Shown: positions 45,917-55,580 of the stretch, piece by piece | Numbering within the stretch: position 1 is the stretch's first letter | How the letters are laid out: each line of letters starts with the position of its first letter | NCBI RefSeq assembly: GCF_030718935.1 | Contig: NZ_CP132194.1 | Location: 2,108,001 to 2,172,000 of the forward strand | DNA: 64,000 nucleotides | Direction: 5' to 3' | From: Psychrobacter sp. M13 | GTDB lineage: Bacteria > Pseudomonadota > Gammaproteobacteria > Pseudomonadales > Moraxellaceae | Program-made: the position numbers and the translations under genes | The notes under the pieces: model-generated | The model's input: only the letters and a program-made list of their open reading frames with translations | Databases searched by the model: none | Told to the model about the DNA's origin: nothing

Positions 45917-46555
45917 ATGGCTGGTACACCGCATGAGATTATTGAAAAAAATACAGGCTTGTTGGTCATCGGTATCGTAATCGCAATTAGCTTTGCAACC
46001 TTGGTTGAGATCGTACCACTGATTTATGATAACAAAGGACCTGAAGAAGGTGGGGTAAACGCTCCTCTTCCCGCCATGGAGCCATGGACAGCGCTTGAGT
46101 TTGAAGGTCGTGATGTCTATATCCGTGAAGGTTGTCACGTTTGCCATACGCAGATGGTACGACCATTACGCGCAGAAGTCGAACGTTATGGCCCTTATTC
46201 GCGCGCCGCTGAATCAACGTGGGATCACCCTTTTTTATGGGGATCTAAACGTACTGGTCCAGATTTGGCACGTGTAGGTGGACGTTATTCTGAGGATTGG
46301 CAAAAACAGCATCTAATCAATCCACGCTCATTAGTACCTGAGTCTGTTATGCCTGGATTCCCATGGCTTGCAGAAAATGAGATCAACGGTACTAACGTAC
46401 AAGATAAAATGCGTTTATTTCGTGATCGTTTTGGTGTTCCCTATACTGAGGAAGACATTGACGGTGCTCCTGATGCCGTTCTTGGTGCAACTGAGCTTGA
46501 CGCTTTGGTTGCCTATCTACAGCAGCTAGGTACAGCGATGGAAGGACAGCGCTAA
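45917..46555 (+). CDS. ccoO: cbb3-type oxidase mono-heme subunit II
   Basis: Membrane-anchored cytochrome c of 212 aa. One N-terminal helix (about residues 14-36) anchors a periplasmic domain with a single heme site, [34 protein letters not shown] and [11 protein letters not shown] are typical for CcoO. It starts 10 bp after ccoN with a TAAGGAG site and its stop overlaps the ccoQ start. Confidence 0.97.
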   Translation: MAGTPHEIIEKNTGLLVIGIVIAISFATLVEIVPLIYDNKGPEEGGVNAPLPAMEPWTALEFEGRDVYIREGCHVCHTQMVRPLRAEVERYGPYSRAAESTWDHPFLWGSKRTGPDLARVGGRYSEDWQKQHLINPRSLVPESVMPGFPWLAENEINGTNVQDKMRLFRDRFGVPYTEEDIDGAPDAVLGATELDALVAYLQQLGTAMEGQR

Positions 46556-46737
46556 TGGGTATTGGTGAATTACAAACGATTGCAACCGTTTCTGCTTTTA
46601 TTGCCTTTATAGGTGTTGCATGGTGGGCGTATTCCCCAAAAAACAAAAAACGCTTCGAAGAAGATGCACAGCTTGCGCTTGATGATGAGATGATTGATAA
46701 CTTATCTGATAAGCCGCGCAATAAGGATAAAAAATGA
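46555..46737 (+). CDS. ccoQ: cbb3-type oxidase subunit CcoQ
   Basis: Small one-helix subunit of 60 aa. The helix (TIATVSAFIAFIGVAWWAYS) is followed by a charged tail rich in Lys, Asp and Glu. Its start overlaps the ccoO stop by one base and its end overlaps the ccoP start (ATGA), so the set is translationally coupled. CcoQ helps stabilise the complex. Confidence 0.92.
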   Translation: MGIGELQTIATVSAFIAFIGVAWWAYSPKNKKRFEEDAQLALDDEMIDNLSDKPRNKDKK

Positions 46738-47891
46738 CATTTTTTTGGAGTTCTTGGATTACCATCATAAGTTTTGGGTGTTGGCTTTTCATCCTTGGTA
46801 TTTTGCTGATGGTATTAAAATATAAGCCAGAGGTAGAAGAAGACGGTACTACTGGCCATGAATATGACGGTATTCGAGAATATGACAAGCCTTTACCGAA
46901 ATGGTGGCTAGTAATATTTTTTGGCTCAATCGTTTGGGGCGTTGCTTATTGGGTATTTTTCCCAGCCATGTTTCCAGGATCGTGGGACGGTATTGCGACG
47001 GTAGAGGTCGATGGTGATGAAGTGCCATGGACTTCACGCAATGAGTTATTTAGTGAGCTCGAAGCGAACGATAAAGTATTTACGGCCAACTTTGAAAAGA
47101 GCATATTAGTCAAGGCTGATGCTGCAAGCGCTGCTAAAACGCTCGGTCAATTGGATGAGCTACAGACGACTCTACGTCGTAGTGAATCGCCACCTGCTGA
47201 TCTGCAAACTCAGATTGATGAGAAGATTGCAGCACTGGCTCCTGCTATCGAAAAACTGGCCGAAAGTCCAGAAGCCCTAAAAGTTGGTAGCCGTTTATTC
47301 TTACAGAACTGTGCGGTTTGTCATGGCTCAAACGCCAAAGGTGCGATAGGATATCCTAATTTAACGGATAATGATTGGTTATATGGTGGTGAGGCTACTA
47401 ACTTACTGACAACTCTACATAAAGGTCGGATCGGTGGGATGCCTGCATGGCGTGATCAGATCGGTGAAGAAGGCGTTCGCGCAGCATCTGAATATGTTTT
47501 ATCATTATCACCTAATAATGGTGATAAAGCCAACGGTGAGCTTGATAAGACTCTAGTGGCTCAGGGCAGTGCTATTTTTCAACAAAATTGTGCTTTATGT
47601 CACGACAAAAATGGCAAAGGTATGATCTCAGCAGGTGCACCAAATTTAACTGATAGTACTTGGTTATATGGTGGTGAGCGAGAAACGGTTCGTGATACGC
47701 TACGCTATGGTCGTGCAGGGGTTATGCCTCAGTGGGAAACTAAACTAGGTAATGAACGTATCATGCTAGTAGTCGCTTATGTTTACTCTTTATCGGATAA
47801 AAACCCGAAGCCTGTTACAGCTGCTGCATCAAACATTACTGCTAGCGCAAAAGCGCCAGTTGCTAATATTGAGGCTGCAAGCGCTAACTAA
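46734..47891 (+). CDS. ccoP: cbb3-type oxidase di-heme subunit III, elongated
   Basis: Di-heme cytochrome c of 385 aa with two N-terminal helices (about 8-28 and 57-76). Heme sites are NCAVCHG (Cys193, Cys196, His197) and NCALCHD (Cys286, Cys289, His290). Typical CcoP is about 300 residues. The extra length is a stretch of roughly 60 residues between helix 2 and the first heme, a likely coiled region (KTLGQLDELQTTLRR and QIDEKIAALAP), plus an Ala/Ser-rich tail of about 25 residues. A terminator follows. Confidence 0.95.
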   Translation: MTFFWSSWITIISFGCWLFILGILLMVLKYKPEVEEDGTTGHEYDGIREYDKPLPKWWLVIFFGSIVWGVAYWVFFPAMFPGSWDGIATVEVDGDEVPWTSRNELFSELEANDKVFTANFEKSILVKADAASAAKTLGQLDELQTTLRRSESPPADLQTQIDEKIAALAPAIEKLAESPEALKVGSRLFLQNCAVCHGSNAKGAIGYPNLTDNDWLYGGEATNLLTTLHKGRIGGMPAWRDQIGEEGVRAASEYVLSLSPNNGDKANGELDKTLVAQGSAIFQQNCALCHDKNGKGMISAGAPNLTDSTWLYGGERETVRDTLRYGRAGVMPQWETKLGNERIMLVVAYVYSLSDKNPKPVTAAASNITASAKAPVANIEAASAN

Positions 47892-47939
47892 GCTCATAGT
47901 TTTATCTATTGAATAGTATTATACAACTGTAGAATCATT

Positions 47940-47971
47940 AAAAGGAGAGCTGTTAATGCAGCTCTCCTTTT
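47940..47971 (+). terminator. Terminator of the ccoNOQP operon
   Basis: Perfect 13-bp stem (AAAAGGAGAGCTG, arms 47940-47952 and 47959-47971) with a six-base loop and a run of T. The rest of the 400-bp space up to ccoG (47892-48291) is AT-rich with no gene seen. Confidence 0.92.
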
Positions 47972-48291
47972 TTATTATCTCAAAGAGATCAAAATCAGGC
48001 ATGTGGTTCTGGACATAGATACTGTCTGGCTTTGAGCATAATATATATGAGAGTAATAATTGAATTATTGTAATATCTCCCCATCTATAGTAGGGAAAAT
48101 GTTAAAATACTTATTGATTAATTGAATTTTATTTAGCGCAATTATTTTTACTTTATAAACCTAAAAATAGCGCATTCTGTCTCAACTATTTACTGACACT
48201 GATAACAGCACACGCTCATACATCTATACCTTGTATTAGAGATTCGTTACTCATGCCAGCAGACTTATTCTTTTTCTAAAGAGGCAAGTTT

Positions 48292-49701
48292 ATGTCAGCA
48301 CCATCATCTAATAAAATACCTGTACAGCAAATTGATCTTGATGCTACTAAGCATCGAATTCATCCTCGATTCGTTACAGGCTTTTATCAAAATATCCGCG
48401 TCGTCAGCATGTATTTTTTCTTGGCACTTTTTTTACTGTTGCCTTGGTTACGCTATGATGGCAGGCAGGCCATTTGGTTCGATGTGCCCTCTCAACATTA
48501 TTATATCTTTGGCATGACCTTTTTGACCCAAGACTTTTATTTCATCGCCGCTTTTGCGCTCATTGCTGCGTTTACGCTGTTTATGGTGACTGTTTATGCA
48601 GGGCGGGTTTGGTGCGGTTATGCTTGTCCGCAAACGATTTGGACACATCTGTATCAGTATGTCGAAAAGTGGGTGATCGGTGATCGTAATAAGCGCATAA
48701 AGTTTGATAAGTCGCCGATGAGTGCCAGCAAAGCCTTTAAACGTGGTTTGATCTATTTTATTTGGTTTGCTTTATCTGTTATCACTGCGGCGACTTTTGT
48801 CAGCTATGTATCTGGTACTGAGTCTTTGTATGGCAGTTGGCAAATGATTGGGATTATCCCTTTTCCTGACTGGCCAACATGGGTATGGGTATCTATGTTT
48901 ATCTTCACCTTTGCCACTTATGCTAATGCAGGCTACATGCGTGAGCAGATGTGTATTCAGATTTGCCCTTATGGTCGTTTTCAAAGCGTCATGTTCGATA
49001 AAGACACATTAATTGTCTCTTATGATTATGAGCGCGGTGAGCCACGCGGTGCGCGCAAAAAAGGTACGAATCCTGAAGATTTAGGTGACTGTATTGAGTG
49101 CCAGATGTGTGTACAGGTCTGCCCTACTGGTATTGACATTCGTGATGGCTTACAGGTGGGTTGTATTCAGTGTGCTGCTTGTATTGATGCTTGTAATGAG
49201 ATTATGGACAAAGTTGGCTATCCACGCGGACTCATTCGCTATACTACTGAGCGTCAATTGGCTGAAAAAGAAGATACGCGCGTGTTTAGTAAACGTCTAT
49301 TTGCTTATTTAGCGCTATTGCTAGTGTTGTGTGGTGGTCTCGTTTATGCTTTGACCGATCGCGTACCATTAGAGATTGATATTCGCCGAGATCGTAACCA
49401 GCTGTCCTCTACTAATGCGCAAGGTATGATTGAAAACAGTTATGTGGTCAAGCTAACTAATAAGACTCAAGATGAGCATACTTATAAAATTACTCTAGCG
49501 CCGCAAGATGGATTGAGCTTACAGCTGCGTTTTAATGATGTGCCTTTAGCACCAGGTGAGAGCTTTGATATGTCAGTTAGTATCTATGGCGACCCAGCTA
49601 TCATTGATAAGGGACAAACGCCTGTTACTCTCAATGTCGTTAGTGAAGATGGTCAGTATACCGTTAGTAAAGATAATGTCTTTACTACCCAAGGTCAATA
49701 A
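48292..49701 (+). CDS. ccoG: cbb3 oxidase assembly protein CcoG
   Basis: Membrane iron-sulfur protein of 469 aa, which in other bacteria reduces copper for the CuB site of the cbb3 oxidase. It has helices near 37-60, 80-105, 158-180, 193-215 and 340-360, a CGYACPQTIW motif, and two ferredoxin-type clusters (CIECQMCVQVCP and CIQCAACIDACNE). A C-terminal Ig-like periplasmic domain (about 365-465) follows. AAGAGGC precedes the ATG. Confidence 0.95.
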   Translation: MSAPSSNKIPVQQIDLDATKHRIHPRFVTGFYQNIRVVSMYFFLALFLLLPWLRYDGRQAIWFDVPSQHYYIFGMTFLTQDFYFIAAFALIAAFTLFMVTVYAGRVWCGYACPQTIWTHLYQYVEKWVIGDRNKRIKFDKSPMSASKAFKRGLIYFIWFALSVITAATFVSYVSGTESLYGSWQMIGIIPFPDWPTWVWVSMFIFTFATYANAGYMREQMCIQICPYGRFQSVMFDKDTLIVSYDYERGEPRGARKKGTNPEDLGDCIECQMCVQVCPTGIDIRDGLQVGCIQCAACIDACNEIMDKVGYPRGLIRYTTERQLAEKEDTRVFSKRLFAYLALLLVLCGGLVYALTDRVPLEIDIRRDRNQLSSTNAQGMIENSYVVKLTNKTQDEHTYKITLAPQDGLSLQLRFNDVPLAPGESFDMSVSIYGDPAIIDKGQTPVTLNVVSEDGQYTVSKDNVFTTQGQ

Positions 49702-49801
49702 ATGATCTTTACAAGTGCGTAGTTAATATCTCATCATTAACTGCGTCTATTTGCTTTAGTTTTGTAGATAATCAGTATAAAAGCTTATATCAAGTCTATA
49801 T

Positions 49802-49843
49802 TTTATTATCTATCTTTTATTATTTATTATCTATCTTTTATTA
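49802..49843 (+). repeat. Perfect tandem repeat, 2 x 21 bp
   Basis: Two identical adjacent 21-bp units starting TTTATTATCTATC (49802-49822 and 49823-49843). They lie in the short gap between ccoG and the FixH-like gene, ending 12 bases before the latter's start. This is probably replication slippage. Confidence 0.9.
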
Positions 49844-49854
49844 ATAGGTACTTT

Positions 49855-50442
49855 ATGTCTACTTCAGCACCAGATTTTAAGCATCAAGACAGCCAGCCTT
49901 GGTACAAGAATTACATGGTTATTATCTTCGTAATTGGACTACCTGCTTTTGTCGTTGTGGCGTGTATTTATTTTGTTTATTACTCTTATCAGATTCGCGA
50001 TAGCGTAGTGCGTGATGACTGGTATATGGATGGTAAGACTTTATATCATGATGTCTCACGCGATAAGCTCACTTATGATTTGGATCTGCATGGTCAGATG
50101 CAGTTTGCTGATAATGGTGATATTACTTTTTACCTTAATTATCCTGAGCAAAGCCTGCAATCGGGTAAACTGCTCAACGGTACTCCTCTGACATATCCTG
50201 ATGAATTGGCTTTATCCATCTCCCATGCTACTGATATCAAAAAAGATCGTGATGTTATATTGCAGCATAAAAGCGGTAATGAATATAGTGCTCAAGCACC
50301 TGATATCGATCCTCTAAAGGCTAAGTACTATTTGCAAGTTAGCCATGATGGGCAAGATGATTGGCGCATGCGTGATGTTGCTAAGCTACCTCGCGCTGAG
50401 GTAAGTTTTGATCCACTGCCTGTATTTGAAAAACAAAGCTAA
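49855..50442 (+). CDS. FixH/CcoH family protein
   Basis: Single-helix membrane protein of 195 aa. The anchor (about 18-43) follows PWYKNYMV, and the family signature [19 protein letters not shown] comes next. A periplasmic beta-rich domain follows. FixH/CcoH proteins are needed for cbb3 oxidase assembly. The CcoI copper pump and CcoS are not in view. It lies 153 bp downstream of ccoG on the same strand. Confidence 0.87.
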   Translation: MSTSAPDFKHQDSQPWYKNYMVIIFVIGLPAFVVVACIYFVYYSYQIRDSVVRDDWYMDGKTLYHDVSRDKLTYDLDLHGQMQFADNGDITFYLNYPEQSLQSGKLLNGTPLTYPDELALSISHATDIKKDRDVILQHKSGNEYSAQAPDIDPLKAKYYLQVSHDGQDDWRMRDVAKLPRAEVSFDPLPVFEKQS

Positions 50443-50483
50443 CTGTCCCCTTTAAAATAAAAGTTATAAATGGTTTGGTTATT

Positions 50484-51197
50484 ATGCCTATTAATGAAAA
50501 CGCCGTTGTACTATTATCAGGTGGCTTAGATTCAGTTACTTGTCTGTATTGGGCCAAAAAGCGCTATGCTGCTGTAACTGCGGTAAGCTTCGATTATGGT
50601 CAGCGCCATAATAGTGAGCTGATAGCTGCCAAAAGCATTGCTCAAAGTGCAGGCGTTGACCACCGTATTATTGATATCGATATTGCGCAGCTTGGCGGCT
50701 CCTCACTCACCGATCCTAGTATGATCATTCCTGATGGTAATGCAGATAAATTCTCTACTAAAGATGATGAGCTAAGCGATAACGACGCTATTCCTAATAC
50801 TTATGTCCCTGCACGTAATACTATCTTTTTATCTTATGCTCTAGCAGTTGCAGAGGTTACTGATGCTCGTCATATAGTCATTGGGGTCAGCTCCGTTGAT
50901 TATTCAGGCTATCCTGATTGTCGCCCTGAATACATCAAAGCGTTTGAGCAGCTGGCTAATCTAGCAACCAAAGCTGGAGTAATGGGTCAGCATTTAGCCA
51001 TTCAAACCCCTTTACAGCAGTTGTCTAAGGCAAAAACTATCGAGCTTGGTTTAAGCTTAGGTGTCGATTACGCTCAAACCATCTCTTGCTATAGTGCGGA
51101 TAGCTATGGCTTGGCTTGTGGTATATGCGACAGCTGTACTTTGCGCCGTCAAGGCTTTGTACAAGCGGGTATCACTGACCCGACTCGCTATCAATAA
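50484..51197 (+). CDS. queC: 7-cyano-7-deazaguanine synthase QueC
   Basis: ATP-dependent enzyme of 237 aa making preQ0 for queuosine. The PP-loop is [43 protein letters not shown], and the zinc-binding Cys set at the end ([12 protein letters not shown] plus Cys of [10 protein letters not shown]) are all present. I start at ATG 50484; an in-frame TTG three codons upstream is not favoured. Neither start has a strong ribosome binding site. It follows the FixH-like gene by 41 bp. Confidence 0.96.
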   Translation: MPINENAVVLLSGGLDSVTCLYWAKKRYAAVTAVSFDYGQRHNSELIAAKSIAQSAGVDHRIIDIDIAQLGGSSLTDPSMIIPDGNADKFSTKDDELSDNDAIPNTYVPARNTIFLSYALAVAEVTDARHIVIGVSSVDYSGYPDCRPEYIKAFEQLANLATKAGVMGQHLAIQTPLQQLSKAKTIELGLSLGVDYAQTISCYSADSYGLACGICDSCTLRRQGFVQAGITDPTRYQ

Positions 51198-51343
51198 TCT
51201 GACGCCATAAACATAGCGGTAACATTCGATTGCATCATCACAGCACAGGCAGAGTATTTTTTGCCGATTAAAATTGTTATGGTAGGAGCGATCATTTTAG
51301 TGTCTATACAAAATTTTTAGTTATTATTGATGAGAGAAAAGAT

Positions 51344-51673
51344 ATGAAGCTGTTGCAAATGATACCTCTAGTCGCTGTCGGCCTATTTGTTATACCACAA
51401 GCTAATGCTGTCGATATTAAGCAAGAAAATATAAATACTTGTATTGATGGCGCCGTCAAATACAAAGTTGCTGATAAAAATACAGCCTCTAAACTTTGCA
51501 ATTGTACGATCGGTGTGCGTAGCAAAATGACTATCGGTCAGATGTGGGAAGTAGAAAGCTATGCTGCAAGCAACAAAAACCCATCAACCCTACCTTATGT
51601 CAAAAGCATGCAACAAGAATTGCAGCAATGTACTGTAGGACTTGATCTGAAAAAGCCGCAAAAAGTGGCTTAA
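51344..51673 (+). CDS. Small secreted four-cysteine protein
   Basis: I do not recognise this protein. It is 109 aa with a clear signal peptide (cleavage near QANA-VD at residue 22). The mature part has four cysteines (Cys33, Cys52, Cys54, Cys96), including an LCNC motif, which suggests two disulfides in a small periplasmic or secreted fold. The ribosome binding site is a purine-rich GAGAGAAAA. It is followed by a terminator. Confidence 0.7.
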   Translation: MKLLQMIPLVAVGLFVIPQANAVDIKQENINTCIDGAVKYKVADKNTASKLCNCTIGVRSKMTIGQMWEVESYAASNKNPSTLPYVKSMQQELQQCTVGLDLKKPQKVA

Positions 51674-51701
51674 GATAGATACCAATTCAACGTTAAAATA
51701 C

Positions 51702-51728
51702 AAAGACTGGCTATTATTGTCAGTCTTT
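51702..51728 (+). terminator. Terminator after small secreted protein gene
   Basis: Eight-bp stem AAAGACTG/CAGTCTTT (51702-51709 with 51721-51728), with a run of eight T that begins inside the right arm. Confidence 0.8.
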
Positions 51729-51837
51729 TTTTTGCTACTAGTTGCCAATGAAGACGCAAAGTGTAAGACTAACCAAGCTACCATTTGAACAAAAAAACAA
51801 ACAGCACTTAATCGATTCATTATAAAAGGAATTTACT

Positions 51838-52335
51838 ATGGCCAAGCCCACCACAGAAGTCATCGCGTTACCTACATTTCCAGTATCTTTGGTTCGCAAG
51901 CTCGATGGGCATTTTATCCAAGATGACATAAGCTTAAGCGAGCTGGTTTCTCATAAAAAGAAGGGTTTAATCCTTTACTTTTATCCCAAAGATAACACTC
52001 CTGGCTGCACCACCCAAGCGAATGATTTTACTCAGTACCTAAATGCTTTTGATGATCTTGAATACGATATCATTGGCGTCTCTCGTGATAGCGTAGAGTC
52101 ACACAAAAAATTTATCGAAAAGTACGATTTACAGATTCCTTTAATTAGCGATACCAATGAACAGCTTTGCCAGTATTTTGAGGTGATTAAAGAAAAAAAC
52201 ATGTATGGCAAAACCACTATCGGTTTAGTACGCTCAGCATTCGTATTTGATAAAGAAGGCAAACTGACTCATGCCCAACGTAATCTGCGTGCCAAAGACT
52301 ACGCTGAGCGTTTGCTGACGACCCTGACTCCTTAA
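51838..52335 (+). CDS. bcp: Peroxiredoxin, Bcp/PrxQ type
   Basis: Thiol peroxidase of 165 aa that removes hydroperoxides. The peroxidatic Cys57 is in the NTPGCTTQANDF motif, after LILYFYPKD. The resolving cysteine usually found five residues later is replaced by Asn62, so it is a one-Cys or alternative-resolving form (Cys107 could serve). It starts behind AAGGAATT. Confidence 0.93.
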   Translation: MAKPTTEVIALPTFPVSLVRKLDGHFIQDDISLSELVSHKKKGLILYFYPKDNTPGCTTQANDFTQYLNAFDDLEYDIIGVSRDSVESHKKFIEKYDLQIPLISDTNEQLCQYFEVIKEKNMYGKTTIGLVRSAFVFDKEGKLTHAQRNLRAKDYAERLLTTLTP

Positions 52336-52583
52336 CCTTTGGTGAAGGGTTTTGACTGCTTTTGATTTAGCATTGATGCGCTAAACATTTTTGCAACAGC
52401 TCACTACGTTTATCTTGCTGCATGTCTATTCATCTTGATTTACTCTACTTATGCATATGCTCATCAAATAAACAGCACTGATGATATTTTACGGTGACTG
52501 GCAATACAATGACTAACTGTATACTAGCTCATAATGATGATTACTAATGTGCACTAAATACTTCTAATGCGAGAATAATAACT

Positions 52584-54092
52584 ATGAGTAAATCTAAAAA
52601 TAGCGCTGATACCGACCTATCCTCTGAGCAGTCCTCAATCCAAAAAATAACCCGTAGCGTAGATGTCGCGGTAATTGGTGCAGGTACAGCAGGTCAAAAC
52701 GCCTTTCGTCAAGCGAGTAAAACCACCAAAAGCATCGTTATTATTAACGAAGGGTTTTGGACGACCACCTGTGTGACCGTAGGCTGCATGCCTAGCAAAC
52801 TATTAATCGCGGCGGCTGATCGCGCGCATGACGCTAAGTACTCAGAGCAATTCGGTATTCATAGCGAGGTGACGATAAATGGCAAGCAAGTCATGGCTCG
52901 AGTACAAGCCGAACGTAGTCATTTTGAGAGCTACATCCATAAACAAGTCGATAGTTGGCCTGATGATAAAAAGATAGCCGGTCACGCCCATATTAATAAG
53001 CAAGGTTTAATCGAGGTCAATGACGAGCTGATTCAAGCGGATAGAATCATTATAGCTACAGGCAGCTCCCCTTTTATCCCTGATGGCTGGGATAAAAAGT
53101 TAGGCGATACCCTTTTCACCTCAGATACCATATTCGATATGTCTGATCTACCTGAGTCGATGGCGGTTGTCGGGACGGGCGCGATAGGCTTAGAGATGGC
53201 ACAAGCTTTTACTCGTTTAGGGGTTGCCGTCACGGTATTCAATCGCGTAAACCGCGTCGGTGGACTCAAAGATAAAGACATTAATGCAAAGGCTATCGAT
53301 TGCTTAAGTGCAGATTTGAAGATGCACCTTGATAGTGAAATAACAGAAGTAGGTACAGTTTTTGCTGATGACAGCTTAGTTGCCTTCATTGACTATACAG
53401 ATAAAGACGGTAATCAGGTGCGCTGGGAAGGTAATCAGGTGTTAGTGGCTACTGGACGCCGCAATAATATCGATCAATTAGGCGTTGAAAACCTTGGTGT
53501 TGAGCTTGATGATAAAAACCGTCCCAAAAATCTGAAAATAGATACGGGTCAGATTGGTGATCTTGATGTCTATATCGTCGGTGATGCTAATGCCCATATC
53601 CCTCTATTACACGTCGCTAGTGATGAGGGTTATAGTGCCGGTAGTCGCGTCTGTGAGCAAGATGACGAGGTTTATATTCGTCCACCAGCTACCCCTTTCT
53701 CTATTATATTTACCTCACCACAAATCATTAATGTCGGTATGTCGCAGCAAGAAATCGAGGATGATCCTGATCTTGAGTACGTCATTGGTAAAGTAAGTTT
53801 CGATAATCAAGGACGCAGCCGTATCATGAGTGTCAACTGTGGTTTACTGCATATTTATGCCTGTAAAGAGACGGATAAGATACTCGGGGCTAGTATGGTA
53901 GGTCCTGCTGCTGAGTACATTGGTCATATATTAGCGACTGCTATTACTAATGATATTTGTGTAAAGCAGCTGCTTGATACGCCTTTTTATCATCCTACTA
54001 TACTGGAGGGATTGCGAACGGCACTACGCGATGTGCAACATAAAATGGACATACCTTTTCAGTCTCTTGATACTCAAGAAGATGGCTTTTAA
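52584..54092 (+). CDS. Dihydrolipoamide dehydrogenase-like flavoprotein
   Basis: FAD disulfide oxidoreductase of 502 aa. It has the FAD-binding GAGTAG motif (residues 32-37), the redox pair Cys63 and Cys68 in TTCVTVGCMPSK, a NAD-binding GTGAIGLEMAQ, and the C-terminal HPTILE with the catalytic His and Glu. It fits family members annotated as dihydrolipoyl dehydrogenase, but the N-terminus has about 25 extra residues and no 2-oxoacid dehydrogenase genes are nearby. It could also be a related reductase. Confidence 0.88.
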   Translation: MSKSKNSADTDLSSEQSSIQKITRSVDVAVIGAGTAGQNAFRQASKTTKSIVIINEGFWTTTCVTVGCMPSKLLIAAADRAHDAKYSEQFGIHSEVTINGKQVMARVQAERSHFESYIHKQVDSWPDDKKIAGHAHINKQGLIEVNDELIQADRIIIATGSSPFIPDGWDKKLGDTLFTSDTIFDMSDLPESMAVVGTGAIGLEMAQAFTRLGVAVTVFNRVNRVGGLKDKDINAKAIDCLSADLKMHLDSEITEVGTVFADDSLVAFIDYTDKDGNQVRWEGNQVLVATGRRNNIDQLGVENLGVELDDKNRPKNLKIDTGQIGDLDVYIVGDANAHIPLLHVASDEGYSAGSRVCEQDDEVYIRPPATPFSIIFTSPQIINVGMSQQEIEDDPDLEYVIGKVSFDNQGRSRIMSVNCGLLHIYACKETDKILGASMVGPAAEYIGHILATAITNDICVKQLLDTPFYHPTILEGLRTALRDVQHKMDIPFQSLDTQEDGF

Positions 54093-54171
54093 CCAGCGCC
54101 TCAGTTAAACTTCTATGCTAAGTCTATTTTGAAACAGGCCTCTTCTAAAATAGGCCCCTTCTAAAACAAGC

Positions 54172-55383
54172 ATGGATGATAAAATGGCAATCGCTACTGT
54201 TACTGATTTTTTTCAGGAAATCATTCATGATTTATATACCAGTCTTTATTTGGCGATTGGCGGTTCGATAGATGAAGATACCTTAGATTGGTCAGCTTAT
54301 GCAGCAGAGCTAACCAGCACGGGTATCAAAATCCTAATCCTGCTCGGGGTAATAGGATTTTTTTATTGGTTGGCGATATATTTTTTAAAACACAATAGCT
54401 CCCGCTTACATTTGAATGAACGTCGCGCGAAAATTGTTCGTTCTATACTGCGCTATGTTTGGGTAGTTGCCAGCTTGATTGCCGTTATGAGTCAGATTAA
54501 TTTTGAGCCAGCCACTGTAAAGGCGACGGCTAAAGCCTGTATTTGGGCGGGTATCTACTACGTATTATGGGCCTCATCAGGACAGATCATTCACAAAGTA
54601 TTGCAGCACTATGGTCTAAACGCCTCTATCGAACAGCTGCTCAAAAATATATTATCAGTGCTGTTATTAGTGCTGGGGCTTGCCAGCGTTATGGCGCAGT
54701 TTGGCTTTGATATTGTCTCTTTAGTCGCAGGTTTAGGTATCGCAGGTTTAGCCGTTGGTTTTGCTGCGCAGTCGACACTAGCTAACTTTATTGCAGGCAT
54801 TACTATCTTGCTTGAGCAGTCGTTTCAAGTAGGCGACTGGGTGAATATCAATGGCAATGAGGGCCGAGTGGTCGTTATCGCCCTACGTACTACCCATGTA
54901 CTCACTCGAGATAACATCACCGTCATTATTCCCAACTCTAATGTGGCCTCCTCTGAAGTCACTAATATTACTTCAAAAAACTTCATCCGCTTTGATATTC
55001 GTATGCGTATTGCATTTGAAGATGACATTGATACAGCGCGTAAAGAGATTTTGCAGATATTAGAGGATACTGAGGTCATTTTAAGTCGTCCTGAAACCTC
55101 GGCTACTGTCGCTGAGATTGGGGAGTATGGGGTGTTTTTTATTGTGCGTTTTTGGGTCAAGCCCGCCTCAGTCGCGCGTATACCTAAGATTAAAGAAAAC
55201 CTGCAAGAGGCGATTAAGCTTGCCTTTGATAAGGCTAACATCTCAACCCCTTACCCCCATATGCGTTTGCTGATGCCTAAAGACGTTGACTATCCTATTC
55301 CCACAAAGCCGTTTGCTACGACTACTCAAATGCTACCTAATGATGAGCTGACCTCAGCCACAGCGACTAAAACTGATCAGTGA
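54172..55383 (+). CDS. MscS family mechanosensitive channel
   Basis: Membrane protein of 403 aa. Helices span about 45-70, 90-108, 120-137 and 155-175. The pore helix (AGLGIAGLAVGFAAQSTLAN) precedes the beta domain (QSFQVGDWVNINGNEGRV) and RTTHVLTRDNITVIIPNS, all typical of MscS. It protects cells from hypo-osmotic shock. The start is uncertain: ATG 54172 or ATG 54184, the latter behind GGATGAT. An imperfect direct repeat (AGGCCTCTTCTAAAA) precedes it. Confidence 0.92.
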   Translation: MDDKMAIATVTDFFQEIIHDLYTSLYLAIGGSIDEDTLDWSAYAAELTSTGIKILILLGVIGFFYWLAIYFLKHNSSRLHLNERRAKIVRSILRYVWVVASLIAVMSQINFEPATVKATAKACIWAGIYYVLWASSGQIIHKVLQHYGLNASIEQLLKNILSVLLLVLGLASVMAQFGFDIVSLVAGLGIAGLAVGFAAQSTLANFIAGITILLEQSFQVGDWVNINGNEGRVVVIALRTTHVLTRDNITVIIPNSNVASSEVTNITSKNFIRFDIRMRIAFEDDIDTARKEILQILEDTEVILSRPETSATVAEIGEYGVFFIVRFWVKPASVARIPKIKENLQEAIKLAFDKANISTPYPHMRLLMPKDVDYPIPTKPFATTTQMLPNDELTSATATKTDQ

Positions 55384-55472
55384 TGTAAATACGTAGCACT
55401 TCTTTTAGAACCCGCTTAGTTTAATCATATTAAAACAAACCTAGCTCCTCATAAAATCAACTCCTATCTCCT

Positions 55473-55496
55473 GTACCTGTAGATATCTACAGGTAC
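55473..55496. promoter_or_regulatory. 24-bp palindromic operator, site 1
   Basis: A perfect 24-bp palindrome with half-site GTACCTGTAGAT. It ends 15 bp before TTGTTATGCTGAA (55512-55524), which contains an extended -10 (TG-T-TATGCT). Its centre is at about -43.5 from the implied start of transcription. The -35 position (GTACAT) is poor, which suggests activator dependence. It lies 84 bp upstream of the 422-aa gene. As RNA it could also fold, but the same layout recurs at site 2. Confidence 0.68.
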
Positions 55497-55580
55497 ATTT
55501 TTGCTGAATCCTTGTTATGCTGAAACAGTAAGCAATAGGTCTAATCAACGTTCATTGATTACTGAAAGGGAGTTCTATTC

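Noticed and set aside
54825..55241. 138-codon minus-strand frame inside the MscS gene
   Set aside because: Shadow of a well-supported channel gene with family motifs.
55473..55496. Palindrome as a terminator of mscS
   Set aside because: It is followed by ATTTTTG and could fold, but the same element with identical spacing to a promoter recurs at 57.07 kb, after a separate true terminator.
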